Shown here piece by piece: positions 25,640 to 33,095 of a DNA stretch of 64,000 nucleotides. Below the pieces are notes generated by a model. The model saw only the letters and a program-made list of their open reading frames with translations, did not search any database and was not told the DNA's origin. Source of the DNA: Flavobacterium psychrophilum (GTDB taxonomy: Bacteria > Bacteroidota > Bacteroidia > Flavobacteriales > Flavobacteriaceae); NCBI GenBank assembly GCA_945874225.1, contig CAMCFT010000003.1, forward strand, positions 1 through 64,000. The letters run 5' to 3'. Numbering within the stretch: position 1 is the first letter of the stretch; the number at the start of each line of letters is the position of its first letter. The position numbers and the translations under genes were made by a program.

Positions 25640-26683
25640 ATGAATTTTTCCAAAGTGTTGATAAGGTGGTATTTAGAAAATAAGCGTGATTTACCGTGGC
25701 GAAAAACGGATAATCCGTATCTAATTTGGCTCTCCGAAATTATGCTTCAGCAAACGCGAGTGGCGCAAGGAACGCCGTATTTCCTGTCTTTTACTGCTAG
25801 TTTTCCAACAGTTTTTGATTTGGCTAAAGCCAATGAGGAACAGGTTCTGAAACTTTGGCAAGGATTGGGCTATTATTCTCGTGCACGAAATTTGCATAAA
25901 ACTGCACAATTTGTTGCCAGTGAATTATCTGGAAAATTCCCTGATAATTATAATGACTTATTAAAACTAAAAGGTGTTGGCGAATATACCGCTGCCGCAA
26001 TTGCTTCCTTTTCCTATAATGAAGCCGTTCCTGTTGTCGATGGAAATGTTTTCCGGGTTTTGTCACGGTATTTTGATGTAGAAACCGATATTGCTTCGGC
26101 TTCCGCCAAAAAGGAATTTGCTGCTTTGGCTTTCGAGTTGATGCCAAAAGACAACCCTGCTTTGTTCAACCAAGCCATTATGGAATTCGGTGCCTTGCAA
26201 TGTGTCCCAAAAAGTCCCAATTGTTCGGTTTGTGTTTTCAACAGCAGTTGTGCCGCTTTACAAAAAAAGAAAGTGGATCAATTGCCCGTGAAATCAAAAA
26301 AACTAAAAGTCAGAAATCGTTTTTTTAATTATTTGGTTGTTGCTGATGATAATGAAAACACCATAATCCAAAAGCGAACGGCAAAAGGAATTTGGCACAA
26401 TCTCTATGAATTTCCGCTGATTGAAACGGAAAAGGTTGAAGATTTTGATTGTATAGCAGAGCAAATTCAAACTGATTTTTTCAACGAGAATAAAATTGTC
26501 AGTATTTTAGAAAGCAATCCGGAAAGCATCATCCATAAATTATCGCATCAACATTTGCATATCAAGTTTTGGAAAGTAAAAGTAAAAGGAACAATCGAAA
26601 ATGGAATAAATTCAGAAACTTTAAAAACATTCCCTTTCCCTATCGTGATTCACAATTTTATTGAAAAGGATTTTTTGAGCTAA
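25640..26683 (+). CDS. mutY: A/G-specific adenine glycosylase
   Basis: Removes adenine mispaired with 8-oxoguanine. The catalytic Glu33 (in WLSEIMLQQT), the helix-hairpin-helix LKGVGEYTAAAI (110-121) and catalytic Asp134 (VVDGNVFR) are present. The [4Fe-4S] cluster ligands are Cys188, Cys195, Cys198 and Cys204 with the exact C-x6-C-x2-C-x5-C spacing. A NUDIX-like C-terminal domain (about 225-347) recognises 8-oxoG. Start at 25640 gives MNFSKVLIRWY, the usual N-terminus. Neighbour order mutY-ssb-gldE-gldD matches other Flavobacterium chromosomes as I remember them. Confidence 0.95.
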   Translation: MNFSKVLIRWYLENKRDLPWRKTDNPYLIWLSEIMLQQTRVAQGTPYFLSFTASFPTVFDLAKANEEQVLKLWQGLGYYSRARNLHKTAQFVASELSGKFPDNYNDLLKLKGVGEYTAAAIASFSYNEAVPVVDGNVFRVLSRYFDVETDIASASAKKEFAALAFELMPKDNPALFNQAIMEFGALQCVPKSPNCSVCVFNSSCAALQKKKVDQLPVKSKKLKVRNRFFNYLVVADDNENTIIQKRTAKGIWHNLYEFPLIETEKVEDFDCIAEQIQTDFFNENKIVSILESNPESIIHKLSHQHLHIKFWKVKVKGTIENGINSETLKTFPFPIVIHNFIEKDFLS

Positions 26684-26703
26684 CTCAAAATTTACTACAT
26701 TTG
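26675..26703 (+). promoter_or_regulatory. Promoter of ssb
   Basis: TTG (26675-26677), an 18-bp spacer and TACATTTG (26696-26703): the best complete match to TTG-N17-23-TAnnTTTG in the window. It starts at the 3' end of mutY. Confidence 0.6.
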
Positions 26704-26722
26704 AAAATAGAAAAAACAATAT

Positions 26723-27163
26723 ATGAATTCGACCTTAAATAAAGTACTGTTAATTGGCCACTTGGGCGACGATGTCAAGTTGCACTATTTCAAAAGTGAT
26801 TCTTGCATTGGAAAATTTCCTTTGGCCACAAATGAGACTTATATTAATAAGGAAACAGGCGAAAAAATTACCTCGACAGAGTGGCACAATATAGTGGTGA
26901 GGAATAAAGCGGCTGAATTATGTGAAAAATATTTGTCAAAAGGAGACAAAGTTTACATTGAAGGTCGCATAAAATCACGCCAATGGCAAGCCGAAGATGG
27001 GTCAACTAAATACATCACAGAAATTCAGGCAATTGATTTTACTTTTCTTACAACAAAAAAGGAAATTGAAGGCAGTAAAGAGAATAAATCGGTCGAACCA
27101 ACAAAAAACGCTAACTTTGACCCAGAAAATAACGGTTTGCCAGTAAATGATTTACCGTTTTGA
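26723..27163 (+). CDS. ssb: Single-stranded DNA-binding protein
   Basis: A 146-residue SSB. The OB-fold starts LNKVLLIGHLGDDVKL and includes the TEWHNIVVRNKAAEL and YLSKGDKVYIEGRIKSRQW strands. A disordered acidic tail ends in NDLPF, the conserved tip that docks replication and repair partners. It follows mutY and precedes gldE by 24 bp, but carries its own promoter. Confidence 0.95.
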   Translation: MNSTLNKVLLIGHLGDDVKLHYFKSDSCIGKFPLATNETYINKETGEKITSTEWHNIVVRNKAAELCEKYLSKGDKVYIEGRIKSRQWQAEDGSTKYITEIQAIDFTFLTTKKEIEGSKENKSVEPTKNANFDPENNGLPVNDLPF

Positions 27164-27186
27164 TTGTTTAACTAATCTCTTATAAT

Positions 27187-28482
27187 TTGGACCCGGAGCC
27201 CAGTTTATTTCTTCAATACGCACTAGACACTAATTTAGTATTTGGTTTTATCGCAATATTTGCGTTGCTTTTTTGTTCAGCTTTGGTTTCTGGTGCCGAA
27301 GTAGCACTATTTTCCTTGTCACAAAAAGATATTGACGATACTTTACAAAATCATCCCTCGAAAGGGAGAATAATTTCAGAACTTTTAGAAAAACCCAAAA
27401 AATTACTGGCTACACTTCTTGTTGCTAACAATTTCATTAATATTGGAGTGGTAATTTTGTTTTCATATGTGGGGCATAATATATTTTCGGCGGTAACATC
27501 ACCCATTTTAAAATTTATTTTAGAAGTGATTGTGGTCACTTTTTTAATCTTGCTGTTTGGTGAGGTTTTGCCAAAAGTATACGCCAGCAGAAACAACATC
27601 AAGTTTGCCAAGTTGATAGCTTATCCTGTTGCGGGACTTGATAAATTGCTTTCGCCAATAAGTTTGCCAATGCGCAAAGTCACAATTTACTTGCATAACA
27701 AATTGGGAAAACAAAAAACAAATTTCTCTGTCGACCAATTATCCCAAGCACTCGAACTAACTGATACTGATGAAACTTCGTCAGATGAACAAAAAATACT
27801 GGAAGGAATCGTGACTTTCGGGAATACGGATACCAAGCAGGTAATGAGTCCGAGAATGGATATTTTTGCTTTAGAAATAGAAGAATCTTTCGCGACTATT
27901 TATTCCAAAATAATTGAAAAAGGCTTTTCCAGAATTCCGGTGTATCGAGACAATATAGACCAGATAGAAGGCGTTTTGTTTGTGAAGGATTTGCTTCCGC
28001 ATATTAATAAAGAAGACTTTGATTGGAAAACATTGCTGAGAGAACCATTTTTTGTACCTGAAAATAAAAAAATTGACAATTTACTCAAGGATTTTCAGAG
28101 TATGAAAAGCCATTTGGCTATTGTAGTGGATGAATATGGAGGAACCTCTGGATTGGTTTCTCTTGAAGACATTATCGAAGAAATAGTGGGTGATATCAGC
28201 GATGAATTCGACGGGGATAATGTGAATTATTCTAAAATTGACGATAAAAATTATCTTTTTGAAGGAAAAATAAACCTTAAGGATTTTTATAGAGTGATAG
28301 ATGTTGAGGAAGAATTATTCGAAATAAAGAAAGGTGAAGCCGAAACTTTGGCAGGGTTTATTCTTGAAGTTTTAGGAAATTTTCCAAAAAAAGACCAAAA
28401 AATTACATTCGAAAACTGCCTGTTTACCATTGAAACGGTAGATAAAAAACGTGTTAAACAAATAAAAGTGACCATTGAATAA
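27187..28482 (+). CDS. gldE: Gliding-motility-associated protein GldE (CNNM/CBS transporter-like)
   Basis: A 431-residue membrane protein with three domains: an N-terminal CNNM/DUF21 domain with about four helices (to residue ~190), a CBS pair (about 215-335, containing RIPVYRDNIDQIEGVLFVKDLL and VVDEYGGTSGLVSLEDI), and a C-terminal CorC/HlyC domain. Paralogues transport or sense Mg/Co. In Flavobacterium johnsoniae GldE is tied to gliding and interacts genetically with gldD. The start codon is TTG at 27187; no in-frame ATG lies close enough to keep the first helix. Confidence 0.92.
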   Translation: MDPEPSLFLQYALDTNLVFGFIAIFALLFCSALVSGAEVALFSLSQKDIDDTLQNHPSKGRIISELLEKPKKLLATLLVANNFINIGVVILFSYVGHNIFSAVTSPILKFILEVIVVTFLILLFGEVLPKVYASRNNIKFAKLIAYPVAGLDKLLSPISLPMRKVTIYLHNKLGKQKTNFSVDQLSQALELTDTDETSSDEQKILEGIVTFGNTDTKQVMSPRMDIFALEIEESFATIYSKIIEKGFSRIPVYRDNIDQIEGVLFVKDLLPHINKEDFDWKTLLREPFFVPENKKIDNLLKDFQSMKSHLAIVVDEYGGTSGLVSLEDIIEEIVGDISDEFDGDNVNYSKIDDKNYLFEGKINLKDFYRVIDVEEELFEIKKGEAETLAGFILEVLGNFPKKDQKITFENCLFTIETVDKKRVKQIKVTIE

Positions 28483-28559
28483 ATATAAAATGCCCAGAAA
28501 ACAAATTGCTATAATTGAAGCGAGTCTGCAATTATTAAACTTACCAAAATAAAAATATG

Positions 28560-28684
28560 AAACACATAGAATCATAGAAAAAAGAGTTGGATAGACCAAT
28601 TCTTGGTTTCCATATAGTCTATGTATTCTAAAATAAAGTGAAACGACTAATTAAAATCAACTTTAACTATGTTTCTATGCGTTT
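28560..28684. repeat. CATAGAA-type inverted repeat reaching into gldD
   Basis: AAACACATAGAATCATAG (28560-28577) is mirrored by CTATGTTTCTATGCGTTT (28667-28684), 16 of 18 positions matching. The right arm contains the likely gldD start codon (28677). Confidence 0.7.
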
Positions 28685-29258
28685 AAAAAATATAAAATTG
28701 ACATACACACAACGATTTATACTTTTAATAACATTATTTTCTGTTTTTAGCTGTAAGGATGCCGTTTTACCAAAACCATCCGGATATTTGCGATTGGATT
28801 ATCCTGAAGCCGAATATGTAAATTTTGAAAATAGCGCTTCCCCTTTTGCATTCGAGATGAATTCAGAAGCAATAATCAAAGGGGGAAAAGATTTTGGGTT
28901 TACAATTACGTATCCAAAAATGAGAGCCACGATTTACTTGACATATAAACCAGTAAACAATGATATTAATTTGCTGTTGAAAGATGCCCAAAAACTAACT
29001 TATGAACACGTAATTAAAGCGGATGATATTTTAGAACAACCCTATTTGAATCCAACCCAAAAAGTATATGGAATGTTTTATCAGGTTGACGGTAATGCAG
29101 CTACAAATTCCCAGTTTTACGTTACTGACAGCATCAAACATTTTGTTACAGGTTCTGTTTATTTCTATGCAAAACCCAATTTCGATTCTATTATGCCCGC
29201 CGCAAGTTATGTCAGAAACGATATGCAGCGTTTGATGGAGACTTTGAAGTGGAAGTAA
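28677..29258 (+). CDS. gldD: Gliding motility lipoprotein GldD
   Basis: An outer- or inner-membrane-linked lipoprotein required for gliding and chitin use in Flavobacterium johnsoniae, functioning with the GldK-N/type IX system. The start at 28677 gives a short n-region, a helix (FILLITLFSVFS) and lipobox Cys in FSCKDAVLPKPSG, followed by the conserved YLRLDYPEAEY. A GTG at 28638 would add 13 residues with a poor signal-peptide start. Total 193 residues. Directly downstream of gldE with a palindromic repeat between. Confidence 0.92.
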   Translation: MRLKNIKLTYTQRFILLITLFSVFSCKDAVLPKPSGYLRLDYPEAEYVNFENSASPFAFEMNSEAIIKGGKDFGFTITYPKMRATIYLTYKPVNNDINLLLKDAQKLTYEHVIKADDILEQPYLNPTQKVYGMFYQVDGNAATNSQFYVTDSIKHFVTGSVYFYAKPNFDSIMPAASYVRNDMQRLMETLKWK

Positions 29259-29261
29259 ATT

Positions 29262-29624
29262 TTACCCGTGATACACTCTCGAAAACACAATTTTCTCTTC
29301 TTTTATTTCTAGAACTTCGGCCACAAGCATATCGCTTTCGCCTTGAACGGTTCTTACATATTCCATAAAAACCCTACTTTCGTTTGCGGTTAGTGAAGTT
29401 ACTTTGTAATGTAAAGTGGGCAACTGCTCAAAAGCTTCTTGCCACCAATCGTGCAGCGATTGTTTTCCGTTTACCAAACCATTGGTTTCTGGTTTTTTGA
29501 TTTTTAGTTTTGGACTAAAATGTTCCGCATCTTCATCATACAAAGACAAAAGTTGGTCCAGATTATGGTTGTTGAAGGCTTCAAACCATTTGTGCGCAAT
29601 CGATAAATTTTTTGTGGATGTCAT
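29262..29624 (-). CDS. NTF2-like (SnoaL-type) protein
   Basis: A 120-residue cone-barrel protein: AHKWFEAFNNHNLDQLLSLY then DEDAEHFSPKLK in the first half and RVFMEYVRTVQGESDMLVAE in the second. The family binds small hydrophobic ligands and ranges from isomerases to scaffolds; no catalytic assignment is possible here. Single gene, convergent with gldD with a 3-bp gap. Confidence 0.8.
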   Translation of the reverse strand: MTSTKNLSIAHKWFEAFNNHNLDQLLSLYDEDAEHFSPKLKIKKPETNGLVNGKQSLHDWWQEAFEQLPTLHYKVTSLTANESRVFMEYVRTVQGESDMLVAEVLEIKEEKIVFSRVYHG

Positions 29625-29699
29625 ATTTTGGGGTTAAAAAAGAAAATTCCCGCTTTAAAATAGAGCAGGAATTTTATATTAATAGTTTATTTGTAAAAC

Positions 29700-30605
29700 T
29701 TATACGTTTTTCAAATTGATAATTTCTTGTTCAGTAAGCAATCTCCAGTTTCCTCTTGGCAAATTCTTTTTGGTCAATCCCGCAAAAGCAACTCTATCAA
29801 TTCTCAAAACATCATAACTGAAATTCTCAAAAATAGAACGAACCACTTTAACATTTGCAGATCTTAATTTCAAGCCAATTTCGCTTTTTGCTTCTCCTTC
29901 AACATAACTTACATCTTCTACAAAAACACGATGCCCATCAAGAACTAATCCTTTTTGTATTTTTTCTAAATCTTCAAATTTTAGGTTTTTATCTAAAGAA
30001 ACCTGATAAATTTTTGATGATTTGTTAGTTGGCAAAGTAAATTTACGAATCATATCGGTGTCGTTTGTAAACAACAACAATCCTGTCGTGTTCTTGTCCA
30101 TTCTTCCAACAGGGCCAATTTTTGCGGTAGTTGAGCCTTTTACTAATTCCAGAACATTACGAAATTCCTGGCCTTCGTCAAGTGCAGTCGTAAAGTTTTT
30201 TGGTTTATTCAATAAAATATATACTTTTTTCTCTGGAGTTAAAACGGCTCCGTCAAAATTTACTACATCGCCTGGTTTTACCATATATCCCATTTCTACA
30301 ACAGGAATTCCGTTTACTTTTACGTTTCCGGATTGAATGTAAATATCAGCATCACGACGAGAACACACTCCAGAATTCGAAATATATTTGTTCAAACGAA
30401 TTTCGTCTTTAACTTTTGGTCTTTTAGGTGCCTGATTTGGTTTTTTCTCTACTTTGTCAGTTGTATCTGCAACTTTAACAATTGTTTTTACTTTTTTAGG
30501 CCCTTGTGCCCTTTTTTGCATCGCAGGTTTTGGCTTATTAGAGCTTGGTCTTGAGCTGTTTGCTCTACCGCCGCTTTTATTGTTATTGCCTTCCTTGTTA
30601 TTCAT
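29700..30605 (-). CDS. Pseudouridine synthase, RsuA/RluB family
   Basis: Isomerises uridine to pseudouridine in rRNA, probably 23S (RluB-like). An unusual basic, Asn/Lys/Pro-rich N-terminal tail (residues 1-66) precedes an S4 RNA-binding domain (IRLNKYISNSGVCSRRDAD, about 69-115). The catalytic Asp170 is in GRMDKNTTGLLLFTND. The C-terminal YDVLRIDRVAFAGL and LPRGNWRLLTEQE are typical of the family. The tail is low-complexity and may aid rRNA binding. Which uridine is modified cannot be told. Confidence 0.9.
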   Translation of the reverse strand: MNNKEGNNNKSGGRANSSRPSSNKPKPAMQKRAQGPKKVKTIVKVADTTDKVEKKPNQAPKRPKVKDEIRLNKYISNSGVCSRRDADIYIQSGNVKVNGIPVVEMGYMVKPGDVVNFDGAVLTPEKKVYILLNKPKNFTTALDEGQEFRNVLELVKGSTTAKIGPVGRMDKNTTGLLLFTNDTDMIRKFTLPTNKSSKIYQVSLDKNLKFEDLEKIQKGLVLDGHRVFVEDVSYVEGEAKSEIGLKLRSANVKVVRSIFENFSYDVLRIDRVAFAGLTKKNLPRGNWRLLTEQEIINLKNV

Positions 30606-30707
30606 AATATTCTATAATTTACTTCGTCAGTTCGGCCTTTAATGGACTCGTGTGCGCAAAGATAGTTTTTTATTGCTTAATAGTTGATTGTTTTTGGATT
30701 ACGGTTT

Positions 30708-30810
30708 TAGCCCTGATTGCAGTGGAAATCCTTTTTTGAGGTTTTTCCGAAAAAAAGATTGCAACGGAAAGCGGGAAATAGCTTCAGATTGCTTCGTGCC
30801 TCGCAATGAC
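30708..30810. repeat. About 105-bp dispersed repeat, copy 2
   Basis: Homologous to 23107-23211 in the same orientation: TAGCCCTGATTGCAGTGGAA, a central hairpin, GATTGCAACGGAAAGCGGGA, then TTGCTTCGTGCCTCGCAATG. Its right end stops 3 bp before the UbiA stop codon. Confidence 0.8.
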
Positions 30811-30812
30811 AA

Positions 30813-31733
30813 TCACATCGATTGTAAGAGTTTCTTTCCGTGCCACAATACGCTTGGATTAATGAGGATAATGCTGAAAACGCCTGCCACAATAAGGAAT
30901 TTCAACACATTATGAAGTAATAAATATTGTTCTTTTGTGTCTGATTTCCATAGGCGTAGTAAGAAAAAAATCAAGATAATCAGACAGAAATAAAAATACA
31001 TATCCATATATCCCACGTCGAATATTTCAATCAAAACATACACTGGAATTATAGTCATGATAGTCAATGCGGTAATTATTTTTTTTGAAATAGTTTCACC
31101 ATAAATGATGGGAATAGTTTTGTAATCGTTGGCCAAATCGCCTTTGATATTCTCCAAATCTTTTATCATTTCACGAACCAGAAGTAATAGAAATAAGAAT
31201 GCTGCGTGACCCAAAATGACTTCGTACAGATTTTTGTAATATAAAAAAATGGCAAAAAAAGGTAAAACAGATAGAAATGCCGAAGTCAAATTACCAATAA
31301 ATGGGTATTTTTTGATGCGATGTGAATAATACCAAATCAGGAAAATATAAACTGAAAAATATAGAAAAGCGCGCCAGGAAACAAAAATTGCTAAAATAAC
31401 AACTATAAAATTGAGTACGAAATAGACATTTAATTTTGTGTTTTGGCTTACCAGTCGGTCAAGCATTGACTTGTTGGGGCGATTGATTAAATCCTTCTTG
31501 CTGTCGTAAAAATTATTAATAATATATCCCGATGCAATAGTCAAAGAAGAAGCAAAAACAATGATGAATAAATCGAAATCGAGTAAGATTGATAAGGCTC
31601 TTTTTTCGGGTGCAAGGATAAATATTGCCGAAAGATATTGCGCGATAACAATTATAGGAATGTTGTAACCTCTAATGACAGAGAACAAACTGATGAATTT
31701 CATCACTAAAATTTTGTGCTGTCTGCTTAGCAT
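30813..31733 (-). CDS. UbiA-family prenyltransferase
   Basis: A 306-residue, eight- to nine-helix membrane prenyltransferase. The first Asp-rich motif is NNFYDSKKDLINRP (about 87-100) and the second is DLENIKGDLANDYKT (about 201-215), the two Mg-diphosphate sites of the superfamily. Flavobacterial homologues are usually annotated as geranylgeranylglycerol-phosphate geranylgeranyltransferase; the actual acceptor is unproven. It starts 3 bp after the GHMP kinase stop, so it belongs to the mevalonate operon and could consume its products. A downstream Met (31703) is an alternative start. Confidence 0.87.
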   Translation of the reverse strand: MLSRQHKILVMKFISLFSVIRGYNIPIIVIAQYLSAIFILAPEKRALSILLDFDLFIIVFASSLTIASGYIINNFYDSKKDLINRPNKSMLDRLVSQNTKLNVYFVLNFIVVILAIFVSWRAFLYFSVYIFLIWYYSHRIKKYPFIGNLTSAFLSVLPFFAIFLYYKNLYEVILGHAAFLFLLLLVREMIKDLENIKGDLANDYKTIPIIYGETISKKIITALTIMTIIPVYVLIEIFDVGYMDMYFYFCLIILIFFLLRLWKSDTKEQYLLLHNVLKFLIVAGVFSIILINPSVLWHGKKLLQSM

Positions 31734-31736
31734 TTT

Positions 31737-32675
31737 TTAGAATTGATAAACTACTTCTAGCTTATAATCTTTTAAAGAAATCCTGGCTTTTTCAAGGTCT
31801 TGGGTAAAACCTAGAATGTAACCACCACCACCCGAACCACAAAGTTTAAGGTAGTAATCGTTAGTGTCAATGCCGCGTTGCCAAATTCCGTGAAATTGTT
31901 CAGGGATCATTGGTTTGAAGTTGTTCAAGACGACTTTTGATAATTTTTTGGTGTTGGCAAACAAGGATTTCATATCGCCACCTAAGAAATTCTCGACACA
32001 AGCGTCTGTATGTTTGATGAATTGGTCTTTCAACATTTTTCGGAAACCTTGATCTTTCAGGTTTTCCATAAAAATATTAACCATTGGAGCAGTTTCGCCT
32101 ACAATTCCTGAGTCCAATAAAAACACGGCGCCATTTCCTTCCAAACTTTGGGTTGGAATTCCGGTTGCTTCAATATTATCTTTGGAATTGATTAAAATGG
32201 GAATGCTCAAATAGCTGTTTAAAGGATCCAATCCGGAACTTTTTCCGTGGAAAAAAGATTCCATTTGGGCGAAAATATTTTTTAATTGTAATAATTTTTC
32301 ACGAGTCAGATTCTCCAAAACCGTGATTTTATTTTGGGCATATTTATCGTAAATGGCTGCGACTAAGGCACCACTGCTTCCTACACCATATCCTTGCGGA
32401 ATACTGGAATCAAAGAACATTCCGGTTGCAACGTCATTTTTTAAAGTGTCTAAATCGAAAGTAACTAATTCGGATTGCTCGTTTTGTAAAGTTTCTAAGT
32501 AAGAAACAAAACGCTTCAAATTCTCGTTGGATTTTATGGCTTCGGCTGATGGATTTTCTTCTCGTTTCAGCGCGCCATTGTAAAAATTATAAGGAATAGA
32601 CAATCCTTTTGAGTCACGAATAATTCCGTATTCTCCAAAAAGTAATATTTTTGAGTAAAATAAAGGTCCTTTCAT
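31737..32675 (-). CDS. GHMP kinase, probable mevalonate kinase
   Basis: A 312-residue kinase of the GHMP superfamily. SKILLFGEYGI near the N-terminus is the mevalonate-kinase first motif, and SIPQGYGVGSSGAL (91-104) is the ATP-binding glycine loop. LKLCGSGGGGYILGF near the C-terminus is motif 3. Context decides the substrate: it lies between diphosphomevalonate decarboxylase and a prenyltransferase, so mevalonate (or phosphomevalonate) is the likely acceptor. No separate phosphomevalonate kinase is visible in the window. Confidence 0.85.
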   Translation of the reverse strand: MKGPLFYSKILLFGEYGIIRDSKGLSIPYNFYNGALKREENPSAEAIKSNENLKRFVSYLETLQNEQSELVTFDLDTLKNDVATGMFFDSSIPQGYGVGSSGALVAAIYDKYAQNKITVLENLTREKLLQLKNIFAQMESFFHGKSSGLDPLNSYLSIPILINSKDNIEATGIPTQSLEGNGAVFLLDSGIVGETAPMVNIFMENLKDQGFRKMLKDQFIKHTDACVENFLGGDMKSLFANTKKLSKVVLNNFKPMIPEQFHGIWQRGIDTNDYYLKLCGSGGGGYILGFTQDLEKARISLKDYKLEVVYQF

Positions 32676-32687
32676 AAATTAATTTAT

Positions 32688-33095
32688 AATTGACAATGAA
32701 TAATTGATAATTATTTAATTTTAGAAGTATTAATTATGCTTGTTAACAATTTTAATAATTCAATTATTTTTGGTTTCATATTTAGAAACTCTGATTCTGA
32801 AATATATTTAGTTTCGAATAATAATTCTAACCAATATTCTGTTTCGTTTGCTTCTTTCAAAGAAATGGAAAGTTTGTGAATAAAATCTGCTTTACTTTGG
32901 GCGTGTTCAGATTCTCTAACATTTGCTCCAATTGAAGTTCCTGAACGTAACATTTGTCGAGAAAGAACAAACTCTTTTCTTTCAGCTAAAACTTTATATA
33001 AACCAACTATTTCAATTGCAAAAAAAAAATATTTTTCTTTAATAATATTATTTTTCTCCATAATTATCAATTGTTAATTATCCATTATCAATTGA
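32688..33095. mobile_element. Inverted-repeat-bounded unit carrying the four-helix-bundle gene
   Basis: Left arm 32688-32714 (AATTGACAATGAATAATTGA then TAATTAT) is mirrored by the right arm 33060-33095 (ATAATTATCAATTGTTAATT then ATCCATTATCAATTGA); the right arm has 7 extra bases. The gene's ATG and stop both fall in the arms. It splits the mevalonate gene pair. Confidence 0.55.
32711..33061 (-). CDS. Four-helix-bundle protein (23S rRNA intervening-sequence type)
   Basis: A 116-residue protein of the S23/four-helix-bundle family, first seen inside intervening sequences of 23S rRNA genes and later found scattered in chromosomes. Diagnostic words are LSRQMLRSGTSIGANVRESE and the following AQSKADFIHKLSISLKEANE, then TEYWLELLFE. 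Start ATG at 33061 is preferred; a TTG at 33070 would add three residues from the repeat arm. Function unknown; it does not relate to isoprenoid synthesis, and its position inside the mevalonate gene pair looks like an insertion. Confidence 0.88.
   Translation of the reverse strand: MEKNNIIKEKYFFFAIEIVGLYKVLAERKEFVLSRQMLRSGTSIGANVRESEHAQSKADFIHKLSISLKEANETEYWLELLFETKYISESEFLNMKPKIIELLKLLTSIINTSKIK

Noticed and set aside
30022..30642. Several plus-strand frames opposite the pseudouridine synthase
   Set aside because: Phe/Leu/Ser-rich antisense frames over a clear S4/PseudoU gene.
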